A stretch of DNA of 32,611 bases from contig JAISCR010000079.1 in the NCBI GenBank assembly GCA_031265435.1, positions 1-32,611 of the forward strand. Reading direction: 5' to 3'. Position numbers and translations under genes: made by a program. The DNA comes from Treponema sp. (GTDB lineage: Bacteria; Spirochaetota; Spirochaetia; Treponematales; Breznakiellaceae). Positions 25,508 to 32,611 of the stretch are shown here, piece after piece (position 1 is the first letter of the stretch; every line of letters starts with the position of its first letter). The notes under the pieces are model-generated. The model made no database searches and had not been told where the DNA came from. It worked only from the letters and a program-made list of their open reading frames with translations.

Positions 25508-26035
25508 ATGAAAAAAACCAGTATCTTTTTTCTTTTGATTTTTAGCGTCTCCGCGGGTGTTTGGGCCCAGCAGTTAACCCGTTTTGCCGTTGTAGACCTC
25601 TCCAAGGTCTATACCTCCTTTTTCCGGGATTCACGGGCGGTACGGGAATTTGAAGAGCGTAGCGCCAGGGTTCAGAAGGATATCGACAGGATGACCGCCG
25701 AAATTCAAACTATAAAACGGCAGCAGGCGGAAGCGGAACTCCAGGGAGACCGGGAAAAGGTGCTCCGGCTGGAAAGCGATGTCTACCGGAAGCAGGAATT
25801 TCTCAAGGAATACTACAACCTCAAAAAGGCGGAACTTGAGGATCAGAGGCGCAAGCTTACCCAGTCCGAATCCTTTTTGGAACAGGTATACGCCGAGATC
25901 CGCTTCATTGCCGAAAGCGAAGGCTACAGCATGGTTCTCAATCTCAAGGATAATACGGGAATCCTCTGGTATAGCCCTACCGTTGATATTACCGACAAGC
26001 TCATCCAGAATTTGACGGACAAAGCCAAACGATAG
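25508..26035 (+). CDS. skp: Skp/OmpH-family periplasmic chaperone
   Basis: Small periplasmic chaperone that keeps outer-membrane proteins soluble on their way to BamA. It has 175 residues: a signal peptide MKKTSIFFLLIFSVSAGVWAQ ending at about residue 21, the first strand RFAVVDLSKVYTSFF, a long charged helical hairpin (about 40-135, heptad-like and rich in Glu, Lys, Arg and Gln), and the closing strands YSMVLNLKDNTGILWYSP. Length and layout match the family. It starts 21 nt after bamA with GGA about 9 nt before the ATG, and mutS follows 23 nt later, so all are likely one transcript. Assignment is firm. Confidence 0.92.
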   Translation: MKKTSIFFLLIFSVSAGVWAQQLTRFAVVDLSKVYTSFFRDSRAVREFEERSARVQKDIDRMTAEIQTIKRQQAEAELQGDREKVLRLESDVYRKQEFLKEYYNLKKAELEDQRRKLTQSESFLEQVYAEIRFIAESEGYSMVLNLKDNTGILWYSPTVDITDKLIQNLTDKAKR

Positions 26036-26058
26036 TATACTAAGCAAGAAAAATTAGT

Positions 26059-28797
26059 ATGCGGACAAAGAATATTTCTCGTTTACCCCGGAGAGGGGCA
26101 GATCCTGCCAGCCCTATGCTGGAACAGTATAGGCGTATCAAAAGTGAACATAAGGAAGAAGTGCTTTTCTTCCGTCTGGGTGACTTCTATGAGATGTTTG
26201 CCGACGATGCATTGGAAATCTCCTCCCTGCTGAACCTGACACTCACCACCCGGAATGGCCTTCCCATGTGCGGAATTCCCTATCATGCCGCCAGATCCTA
26301 CATAGCGCGACTCCTCAAGGCGGGAAAAAAGGTGGCGATCTGCGAACAACTCTCCGATACGATGAAGGGGGGATCCATCATCGAGCGGAAAGTGGTTGAG
26401 ATTATCACTCCGGGAACCACGGTGGACGAAGATTTTTTGGACAAGGGAAGTTCCAACTATCTTGCCTGCATCGCCTCCAGAGGGCCCGCGATCTCCTTCG
26501 CCTACATCGATCTTTCCACCGGAGACTTTTTTGCACGTTCTTTCGGCAGCTTTTCGGCAAAGGAAAAACTGCGCAGCGAACTGGAGCGGATACAGGCACG
26601 GGAAATGCTTGTTCAGGAATCCCTTCTGGAAGAAAATTCCGGTATTGCCGCTGCCATCGGCGATCAAAACGGAATAGTGGTAAACCGCTGGGCCGACTGG
26701 CTGTTCGACATGAAAAGGAGCTCGGAAAGGCTCAAACGTCAATTTTCCGTAACAAGCCTCAAGGGCTTCGGTCTTGAAGAGGGAAGCATCGAAATCCTCG
26801 CCGCCGGCGCCCTGCTGGACTACCTGGATGATACATCAAAAAGCTTTATACCCCATGTGTGTTCGATCCGGGTGTATCAGGACAGCGATTTTATGGGAAT
26901 TGATGAGTCTACCCAGCGGAACCTGGAACTGGTACGGAACCTCCGGGACGGGGATACCCGGTTTTCCCTTCTGGAAGTACTCGATGAAACCCGGAGCGCC
27001 ATGGGAAGGCGGCTCCTGAAAAGCCGTATCCTCATGCCATTGCAGGACATCAGGCAGATCAACGCCCGGCTTGACATGACGGAAAGTTTCTACCGGAATC
27101 AGGGGAGGCTTTCCAGGCTCCGGGAACTTCTGGGGAAGATGCAGGATCTTGAAAGGCTTTCGTCCCGGCTTGCCATGGACAAGGCCCACGGCAAAGATAT
27201 GCTGACCATAAAAAACGCCCTGGAACACTTTTTTGATATTGACTCTCTCTGCCCGGATCTCAATGTGCTTTATGAATCTGCCGCCGCCCGTTCCCTGGGA
27301 AAAGAGGAATTTTCCCGGCTCAAAAAACTGGTTGAAATTCTCCAAAAAGGCATCCGGGATGATCCTTCGATCCTTTTGACCGAAGGCAACCTGATCCGTC
27401 CAGGCTACAATTCCAGGCTGGATGAACTCATGGCTCTCCGGGATTCGGGCCGTAAACTGCTGGAAAACTATCTGGAAGAGGAGAAGCGGCAGACAGGCAT
27501 TACAAGCCTCAAGATCCGCTATAACAGGCTCATCGGCTACTTTTTTGAGGTTACCAGGGCGCATCTTAACCGTGTTCCGGAACACTTTATCCGGCGGCAG
27601 GGCATTGTTGCCGGAGAGCGCTTCACCACAGACAGGCTGGCGACCCTGGAATCGGATATCAACGGAGCCTCAGACAAGATCATAGATCTGGAAAAGGAGC
27701 TGTTTCTTGAACTGCGGGAAGAGGCGAAAAAATGCCTCAGGGAGATTGCCGCGGCAAGCCGCCGGATCGCCGAAATTGATGTTGCCCAGTCTGCCGCCAG
27801 GGCGGCCACGATTCAGGGTTGGACACGCCCCGTTCTTGACGGAGAGGAGAGGCTGAAAATTCTTGAAGGCCGGCATCCTGTGGTGGAAGCCCATCTTCCC
27901 AGGGGAGAGTTTATCCCCAACGACATCATCCTGGACAGTAAAGAGATCTGTTTTGCACTCATCACCGGCCCCAACATGGCGGGAAAATCAACCTATCTGC
28001 GCCAGGCGGCCCTGATCTGTATCATGGCCCAGATGGGAAGTTTTGTCCCTGCCAGGGAAGCCCTCATCGGTATCTGCGACAGAATCTATTGCCGTGTTGG
28101 AGCCTCGGACAACCTGGCCCGCGGGGAATCGACTTTTCTCGCGGAAATGAGTGAAACCGCCTATATTCTCCATACCGCAACGGAGAAAAGCCTCGTGATC
28201 ATGGATGAAGTCGGACGGGGAACCGGAACCACGGACGGTCTTTCCATTGCCTGGGCGGTGAGCGAGGATCTCCTCAACCGGATAGGATGCAGAACCCTCT
28301 TTGCCACCCACTATCATGAACTTTCCGGAATGGAGCATCCCCATCTGGCAAACCGTTCAATGGAGGTGCTGGATCAGGGGGGAGAGATCGTCTTCCTGCG
28401 GAAACTCAAGGAAGGCTCCAGCGCCGAATCCTACGGCCTCCACGCGGCCTCCCTGGCGGGCTTGCCCCGGCAGGTACTTGACCGGGCCGCTTTTATTCAG
28501 GAGGCATTCAAGGCCAGGGAGCTTTCCGCGTCAGCGGATTCTGTTCCGGCGAAAACGGACCTCAAGAGTCCGCCGCCCGGTTCCCTCCGCCCGGCGGAAG
28601 CTTCCGGCCCCGGTAAAGCGCTTCTCGGTGAAATCTCCATGCTGGAAATAGAACGGATGACGCCGATGGAGGCGTTGTACAAACTCCATGAGTTAAAGGA
28701 ACGGTTCAGCCCGGAAACCTCTTTCCGTCCGGTTCCTGCCCGTCCCAAAAAGATCCATCCCCCGGAAGATAACCCTTCACTTTTTGATTTGTGGTGA
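26059..28797 (+). CDS. mutS: DNA mismatch repair protein MutS
   Basis: Recognises mismatches and small loops and starts repair. It has 912 residues. The mismatch-reading motif is Phe43-Tyr44-Glu45 in LGDFYEMF of domain I. Connector, lever and clamp domains follow, then the ATPase with Walker A GPNMAGKS (637-644), STFLAEMSE, Walker B VIMDEVGRGTGTTDG and ATHYHEL. Near the C-terminus a variable linker leads to a helical dimerisation segment (MTPMEALYKLHELKERF). The last residues NPSLFDLW contain an SLF core like the beta-clamp binding motif of other MutS proteins. The Shine-Dalgarno match before the ATG is weak. No mutL is in the window. Mismatch repair matters for homopolymer stability, relevant to the G14 tract near the right edge. 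Confidence 0.95.
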   Translation: MRTKNISRLPRRGADPASPMLEQYRRIKSEHKEEVLFFRLGDFYEMFADDALEISSLLNLTLTTRNGLPMCGIPYHAARSYIARLLKAGKKVAICEQLSDTMKGGSIIERKVVEIITPGTTVDEDFLDKGSSNYLACIASRGPAISFAYIDLSTGDFFARSFGSFSAKEKLRSELERIQAREMLVQESLLEENSGIAAAIGDQNGIVVNRWADWLFDMKRSSERLKRQFSVTSLKGFGLEEGSIEILAAGALLDYLDDTSKSFIPHVCSIRVYQDSDFMGIDESTQRNLELVRNLRDGDTRFSLLEVLDETRSAMGRRLLKSRILMPLQDIRQINARLDMTESFYRNQGRLSRLRELLGKMQDLERLSSRLAMDKAHGKDMLTIKNALEHFFDIDSLCPDLNVLYESAAARSLGKEEFSRLKKLVEILQKGIRDDPSILLTEGNLIRPGYNSRLDELMALRDSGRKLLENYLEEEKRQTGITSLKIRYNRLIGYFFEVTRAHLNRVPEHFIRRQGIVAGERFTTDRLATLESDINGASDKIIDLEKELFLELREEAKKCLREIAAASRRIAEIDVAQSAARAATIQGWTRPVLDGEERLKILEGRHPVVEAHLPRGEFIPNDIILDSKEICFALITGPNMAGKSTYLRQAALICIMAQMGSFVPAREALIGICDRIYCRVGASDNLARGESTFLAEMSETAYILHTATEKSLVIMDEVGRGTGTTDGLSIAWAVSEDLLNRIGCRTLFATHYHELSGMEHPHLANRSMEVLDQGGEIVFLRKLKEGSSAESYGLHAASLAGLPRQVLDRAAFIQEAFKARELSASADSVPAKTDLKSPPPGSLRPAEASGPGKALLGEISMLEIERMTPMEALYKLHELKERFSPETSFRPVPARPKKIHPPEDNPSLFDLW

Positions 28798-28858
28798 GAT
28801 TTTTTAAAACATCCTTATCTCTTTGAAGCAATTCACATGAGCGCACCCTATACAGGGT

Positions 28859-29569
28859 ATGAAACTCTCTTACGCGGTATCATTTTTGCGGGAATTGCTT
28901 TTTCCCGTCGGCTGCGCGCTCTGCGGAACCGCACTGCTCAATGCGGAAGAAACCCGGTACGGCCTCTGCACAGAGTGCCGGGAGAAACTGAGGCTTGAAA
29001 AAACCAAACGCTGCAATTTCTGCGGCCGGCCGCTTATTTCCGAACTGGATTCCTGTATTTCCTGCAGGGAAAACCATGAAAGTTTAAGGCCGGACAAAAC
29101 AATCGCGCTTTTCCCCTATTACGGCCTTTACAGACAACTTTTAGCGGCCTATAAGTTCGGAAAAAATACCTGTCTGGGCCATTTTCTGGCGGAAAAAATA
29201 ATGGAAGCGATAAAGCTGTTTCCCTTTTCAGAAATGCCTGTTCTCGTCCCGGTTCCGCCGCGGCCCGGAAAAATCAGGAAAACAGGCTGGGATCAGATCG
29301 CGTATCTTGCCCTGCTTCTGGAGAGGGAAAAATCCTGCAGAATCCTCCGCTGCCTCAAACGCCTTCCTTCGGAAACCCAGAAGAAACTCAACCGGGAAAA
29401 ACGCCGGGGAAACCTTAAAGGACGAATCGTTTCGGACAAAAAAGTTCCCCGGAACCTCATCATCTTTGATGATGTGATCACCACCGGTTCTACCTTCCAG
29501 GCATGTTCCGCGGCATTGCGGGAAGGAGGCGCCGAAAGGGTTTATGCCCTCAGTCTCTTCTATGATTGA
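28859..29569 (+). CDS. comF: ComF-family phosphoribosyltransferase-like protein
   Basis: ComFC/GntX-type protein, 236 residues. The N-terminal part has a zinc-ribbon pattern of paired cysteines (CALC near residue 19-22, CTEC, CNFC, CISC). The C-terminal part is a type I phosphoribosyltransferase domain with VPVPPRPGKIRKTGWDQ, and the PRPP-binding loop LIIFDDVITTGST. In naturally competent bacteria this family supports DNA uptake; elsewhere the role is unclear. It follows mutS by 61 nt. A small inverted repeat (ACCCT/AGGGT, 28845-28858) lies immediately before the ATG, and there is no properly spaced ribosome binding site, so the start or its regulation is uncertain. Family assignment is firm. 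Confidence 0.88.
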   Translation: MKLSYAVSFLRELLFPVGCALCGTALLNAEETRYGLCTECREKLRLEKTKRCNFCGRPLISELDSCISCRENHESLRPDKTIALFPYYGLYRQLLAAYKFGKNTCLGHFLAEKIMEAIKLFPFSEMPVLVPVPPRPGKIRKTGWDQIAYLALLLEREKSCRILRCLKRLPSETQKKLNREKRRGNLKGRIVSDKKVPRNLIIFDDVITTGSTFQACSAALREGGAERVYALSLFYD

Positions 29570-29601
29570 GTTTAATGCAGCCGGATGTTATAATGTTATA
29601 A

Positions 29602-29643
29602 TGAGTTGTGAAACTTCAGTTTTGCAGGAACTCACTTTTATTT
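29602..29643 (+). terminator. Terminator after the comF-like gene
   Basis: TGAGTT (29602-29607) pairs with AACTCA (29629-29634), with an inner AAACT/AGTTT pairing, followed by CTTTTATTT on the plus strand. It sits between two convergent genes and overlaps the last bases of the permease gene. Stem strength is moderate. Two TATAAT boxes 8 bp apart (29589-29594, 29597-29602) precede it. Confidence 0.5.
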
Positions 29644-30465
29644 CATGCCGGAAATGGCGGCGCCTTTGATAAACTGCTTCTGAAACAGAAGAAATACTAT
29701 GGTCACGGGAAGCATGATAAGCGCCGAGGCGGCAAGACACGCGCCTATATCCACGCTGTGAGCCCCGGAGGTGAAATATGAAAGGGCGATGGGCAGTGTC
29801 ATATTTTTAACATTTTCCAGCATGATAAGAGCCTGAAGGTATTCATTCCAGGAGCCAAGAAAGGTGAATATTGCCAATGCGGCAAGACAGGGGCGCAGGA
29901 GGGGGAGCATCACATTGCAATAGATCGAAATATCCGAAGCGCCGTCAATGAGGGCGGCCTCCCAGAGGCTGTCGGGAATCCCTTCACAAAACTGGCGGCA
30001 AAGAAAAATACCGAAGCCTGAAACCGCCGCGGGAACTATCAGGGCAAAGAGTGTATTGTAAAGCCCCAACTGGTTTATGACGAGAAAATGGGGAATCATA
30101 ATAGTCTGAAAAGGAACCATCATGGAACCCAGGATTACCCAAAACAGAACGGTTCGGCCGGGAAATTTGTACTTCGCGAAAACGAAACCCGCGAGAGAAC
30201 TGGTAAAGAGGACAAGGCAGGTGACGGAAGCGGTCACAACAACACTGTTTCTGAACCAGTCAAAAAAGGGCGTGCGTTTAAAAACCGTACCGTAATTCGC
30301 CATGGTCCAGTTGATGGGCAGTATCCTGTAGGGATTCCTCACCAATTCCTGGGTTTTCTTGAACGTGTTAAACAGCATCCAAAAATAAGGTACAAGCATC
30401 ATGGAAAGGAAAAAAGCGCCGGTTAAAATAAAGAGAAATTTAAAAACACCGGATTTTGCCTTCAT
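29638..30465 (-). CDS. ABC sugar-type permease, MalG-like
   Basis: Inner-membrane subunit of a carbohydrate uptake (CUT1-type) ABC importer, 275 residues with six hydrophobic segments. An N-terminal segment (FKFLFILTGAFFLSMMLVPYFWML) is followed by the NPYRILP periplasmic motif typical of MalG-like permeases. The cytoplasmic EAA loop, which contacts the ATPase, reads EAALIDGASDISIYCNVMLP. The start ATG at 30465 is 3 nt after the stop of the partner permease, with G-rich Shine-Dalgarno sequence in the end of that gene. No ATPase gene is adjacent, so a shared MsiK-type ATPase is likely used (inference). Substrate is not predictable from sequence alone. Confidence 0.9.
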   Translation of the reverse strand: MKAKSGVFKFLFILTGAFFLSMMLVPYFWMLFNTFKKTQELVRNPYRILPINWTMANYGTVFKRTPFFDWFRNSVVVTASVTCLVLFTSSLAGFVFAKYKFPGRTVLFWVILGSMMVPFQTIMIPHFLVINQLGLYNTLFALIVPAAVSGFGIFLCRQFCEGIPDSLWEAALIDGASDISIYCNVMLPLLRPCLAALAIFTFLGSWNEYLQALIMLENVKNMTLPIALSYFTSGAHSVDIGACLAASALIMLPVTIVFLLFQKQFIKGAAISGMK

Positions 30466-30468
30466 TCC

Positions 30469-31347
30469 CTAATACCCCCAGTCAACCTTATTTAACGCTT
30501 GAGAAATAATAGTGAATATCATGATCAAAGCCAAAAGAGCCAGGGATATTGTCGAAGCGTAACCCATATTCTTTGAAACAAAGGCTGTGCGGTAAATAAG
30601 GAGGGAAAGCACAAGGCCTATATCATTTGGCCCGCCGTGGTTGTTCTGCATAACCTCAAACTGGGCGAAAGTCTGAAAATAGAAAATCAGGGTCATGGCC
30701 AAAACAAAACACATGGTTCTGGCCAGGAGAGGAAGAGTTATTTTAAAGAACCGGATCACGGGCCCCGCCCCGTCTATGAGCGCAGCCTCGTAAAAATCGG
30801 AAGGAATGCCGTCAATCCCGGCGCAGAACAGAAGGATATTGTAGCCTATGTCCGCCCAGAGGCTGAAAACGATAATGGCATTCATAACCGTACCGGCCTC
30901 GCCGAGCCATGCCCGTGGCGCAATGCCAAAGAAGCTGCTGAAGAACATATTGATAAGGCCGAAGCGCTTATCGTACATCATTCTCCAGATAAAGCCTGTA
31001 GCCGCCAAAGGCGCAACACAGGGCATAAAAAAAATCACTCTGAAGAGAGAACGGATTTTGTTCCGCTTAAAAGCGCTTATAATCTGGGCGATAATCAGAG
31101 TCAGAAGAATGTTAAACCCGGTAGACAAAACCACAAAGTATACGGTATGACCAAAGGCTTTATAGAAAACAGGATCTTTGGCAATCCTCGCAAAGTTTGA
31201 AAACCCGATAAAGTGATTCTCCGATCTGAGGGGGTTGTAATCAAACAGGGAAATGCCAAGCCCCAAAAATATCGGAACAACCTGAAAGACAAGCATAAAG
31301 AGAAAAACCGGGGTAAGCACCGCCATTACAAATTTGGTATTTTTCAT
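30469..31347 (-). CDS. ABC sugar-type permease, MalF-like
   Basis: Partner permease of the same CUT1-type importer, 292 residues, about six membrane segments beginning FVMAVLTPVFLFMLVFQVVPIFLGLGISLF. The EAA loop is EAALIDGAGPVIRFFKITLP. NHGGPNDIGLVLSLLIYRTAF is the usual late periplasmic stretch of the family. GGGGAGG about 7 nt before the ATG is a strong ribosome binding site. The gene lies 29 nt downstream of the solute-binding protein gene and 3 nt upstream of the second permease, the standard binding protein-permease-permease order. Confidence 0.9.
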   Translation of the reverse strand: MKNTKFVMAVLTPVFLFMLVFQVVPIFLGLGISLFDYNPLRSENHFIGFSNFARIAKDPVFYKAFGHTVYFVVLSTGFNILLTLIIAQIISAFKRNKIRSLFRVIFFMPCVAPLAATGFIWRMMYDKRFGLINMFFSSFFGIAPRAWLGEAGTVMNAIIVFSLWADIGYNILLFCAGIDGIPSDFYEAALIDGAGPVIRFFKITLPLLARTMCFVLAMTLIFYFQTFAQFEVMQNNHGGPNDIGLVLSLLIYRTAFVSKNMGYASTISLALLALIMIFTIISQALNKVDWGY

Positions 31348-31376
31348 AAAGCGCCTCCCCGGTTAAACCCGATCCC

Positions 31377-32611
31377 TTATTTTACCGCCGCGTTTAACTC
31401 GTCATTCAGCCGTTTGACGGCAGCGTCTACATTCAATCCGCTCTGTACCATGTCCACAAAAACATTGACCAGTGCAACCTTCATCACATCGGTATTAATA
31501 TAGCCGATATGCTGGGCCCCATCCAGAACATCCACAATGGGTTTGACATAGGGCAAGGCGTTAAGATATGCGGCGCTGGTAGCGGCCGATTTCTGGGGAG
31601 GAATCATGCCTCTGTCAATTGCCATCTGTATAAGGTTTTCGGTCCTGTGGCAGTATTCCACAAATTTCCATGATTCCTCGGGGTACTGGGTACCGGAGTT
31701 AACAGTCTGGCTCCAGCCTGTTTCGGCCACCCATTTCTTCTCCGGTCCGTAAAACGGAAGGGCAATATAGTCAAAGTCTATGCCGTATTCAGAACCATAC
31801 ATTTCCTCTCCCGTAGGAATAGTCCAGAAGCCTCTGGGCGCCATAAGACCGGTACCGTTAAATACTTCATACTCGTTGTCAAAGCCGGATCCCAGGAAGG
31901 TACTAATATCGGTGAGATGGTCTTTTGCCACATAATCAACCAGGGTCTGAAGGGCCTCCTTTCCAATGGGGGTATCAAAATTGAACCTGTGTCCGCCGTC
32001 CTCAAGAAAACTCCCGCCCCTGGAGACGATCATGGCCGTATAGGTGAAAACCAGGGTGTCGTTGCTGATGAAATTCCAGCCCTTGAGTTCAAATGTACCG
32101 TTATTGTAAATTCTGTATTTCCGGGCTATGTCGATCATCTCGTCCCATGTCCCCGGATACGCGATACCGTGTTCCTCAAACCAGGGCTTGAGGATGAGCA
32201 GCCCGGCGCCTTCCTGATTGAATTCAATAGGAACGCCGTAATACTTCCCGTCATGATAAACACCGGCCAATACAGGGTCATAGCTGTCATTCCTGATTGA
32301 GTTGATCAGCGCGTCCGGAGCGGGAGACAGTGCTCCGGTGGGGGCAAAATCCAGAATCCAGCCGCCCCAGAGTTCGAAAATATCCGCGCCGCCGGTTTTT
32401 GAAGCCAGAGCCGTCTGGGTCTTCTGTTCAAAATCGGCGTAGGGGAAAGCTTCAATTTCGATCTTTATGCCGGGGTTTTCCTGCATAAAACCGGCCGCCA
32501 GTCTATCGTTGGAATCGTTCCATGGAATATTCTGGTGCGTCCAAAACCTCAGGTTAACAGTTTGTGCGCTGCCCCCCCCCCCCCCATCTTCTTTGAGCAT
32601 CCGGTGACAAG
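31377..32611 (-). CDS. Extracellular solute-binding lipoprotein of a sugar ABC importer, 5' partial, frame broken at a G14 tract
   Basis: Family 1 extracellular solute-binding protein, about 400 mature residues (VNLRFWTHQNIPWND near the start; DIFELWGG, YGVPIEFNQEGAGLL, PGTWDEMIDIARKY, EESWKFVEYC later). It supplies substrate to the two downstream permeases. At the right edge the minus strand encodes Leu-Val-Thr-Gly-Cys-Ser-Lys-Lys, a good lipobox, followed directly by 14 G (32585-32572). With 14 G the lipobox frame runs into a stop at 32551-32549, while the mature protein lies in another frame. Twelve or fifteen G would fuse them. An ATG at 32600 opens the mature frame but gives no signal sequence. 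It is either a phase-variable gene in the OFF state or a sequencing error in the tract. Confidence 0.85.
   Translation of the reverse strand, partial: CHRMLKEDGGGGGSAQTVNLRFWTHQNIPWNDSNDRLAAGFMQENPGIKIEIEAFPYADFEQKTQTALASKTGGADIFELWGGWILDFAPTGALSPAPDALINSIRNDSYDPVLAGVYHDGKYYGVPIEFNQEGAGLLILKPWFEEHGIAYPGTWDEMIDIARKYRIYNNGTFELKGWNFISNDTLVFTYTAMIVSRGGSFLEDGGHRFNFDTPIGKEALQTLVDYVAKDHLTDISTFLGSGFDNEYEVFNGTGLMAPRGFWTIPTGEEMYGSEYGIDFDYIALPFYGPEKKWVAETGWSQTVNSGTQYPEESWKFVEYCHRTENLIQMAIDRGMIPPQKSAATSAAYLNALPYVKPIVDVLDGAQHIGYINTDVMKVALVNVFVDMVQSGLNVDAAVKRLNDELNAAVK
32572..32585 (-). repeat. Homopolymer of 14 G (coding strand) in the lipoprotein N-terminus
   Basis: Fourteen consecutive C on the plus strand, G on the coding strand, sit 5 codons after the lipobox cysteine codon. 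Runs of this length are prone to slipped-strand mispairing. The next longest G or C runs noticed in the window are 7 (18316-18322 and 16507-16513). Confidence 0.95.

Overview
The window looks like chromosome of a spirochaete of the Treponema group with about 50% GC, possibly a gut-type treponeme. The best evidence is the gene order tamB-bamA-skp-mutS at 18.4-28.8 kb, which as I recall matches the tp0325-tp0328 neighbourhood of Treponema pallidum. A signal-peptide protein of unknown function and a thymidylate kinase with an atypical P-loop fit the same picture. Species is inference; no rRNA is present.

Layout. (1) 1-8727, plus strand: a tightly overlapping purine operon purC(partial)-purF-purM-purN-purD-purL covering most steps from PRPP to FGAM/AIR and SAICAR. 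Genes are joined by 4-25 nt overlaps and use TTG, GTG and ATG starts. (2) 8730-12208, minus strand: clpS-clpA-aat, a compact N-degron module: Aat attaches Leu/Phe to protein N-termini, ClpS recognises them, ClpA unfolds the substrate. (3) 12251-13578, plus: exodeoxyribonuclease III and a rhomboid protease, overlapping by 4 nt. (4) 13621-15627, minus: an orphan hydantoinase/oxoprolinase-type ASKHA protein, preceded by a hairpin- and repeat-rich non-coding stretch and a frameshifted small gene resembling an antitoxin. (5) 16255-16767, minus: tRNA-Lys, tRNA-Arg and tRNA-His. A 70-bp direct repeat next to tRNA-His carries a truncated copy of its 3' end, probably an integration or duplication scar. 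(6) 16847-18199, minus: a secreted protein of unknown function and tmk. (7) 18383-29569, plus: tamB, bamA, skp, mutS and a ComF-type phosphoribosyltransferase, with a good sigma70-type promoter before tamB. (8) 29638-32611, minus: a carbohydrate-type ABC importer (solute-binding lipoprotein, two permeases, no ATPase).

The strongest unexpected signal is at the right edge. The solute-binding protein gene carries a run of 14 G (coding strand) just after a good lipobox. With 14 G the lipobox and the mature protein are in different reading frames; 12 or 15 G would join them. This looks like a phase-variable on/off switch for a nutrient-uptake lipoprotein, recorded here in the OFF phase (or, less interestingly, a homopolymer sequencing error).

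How the genes work together: blocks 1 (nucleotide synthesis), 2 (regulated proteolysis), 7 (outer-membrane assembly plus mismatch repair) and 8 (sugar-type import) are each coherent. The 15.6-16.8 kb stretch is the only part that looks accessory or scarred. All functions come from reading the translated sequence and motif recognition; no searches were run.
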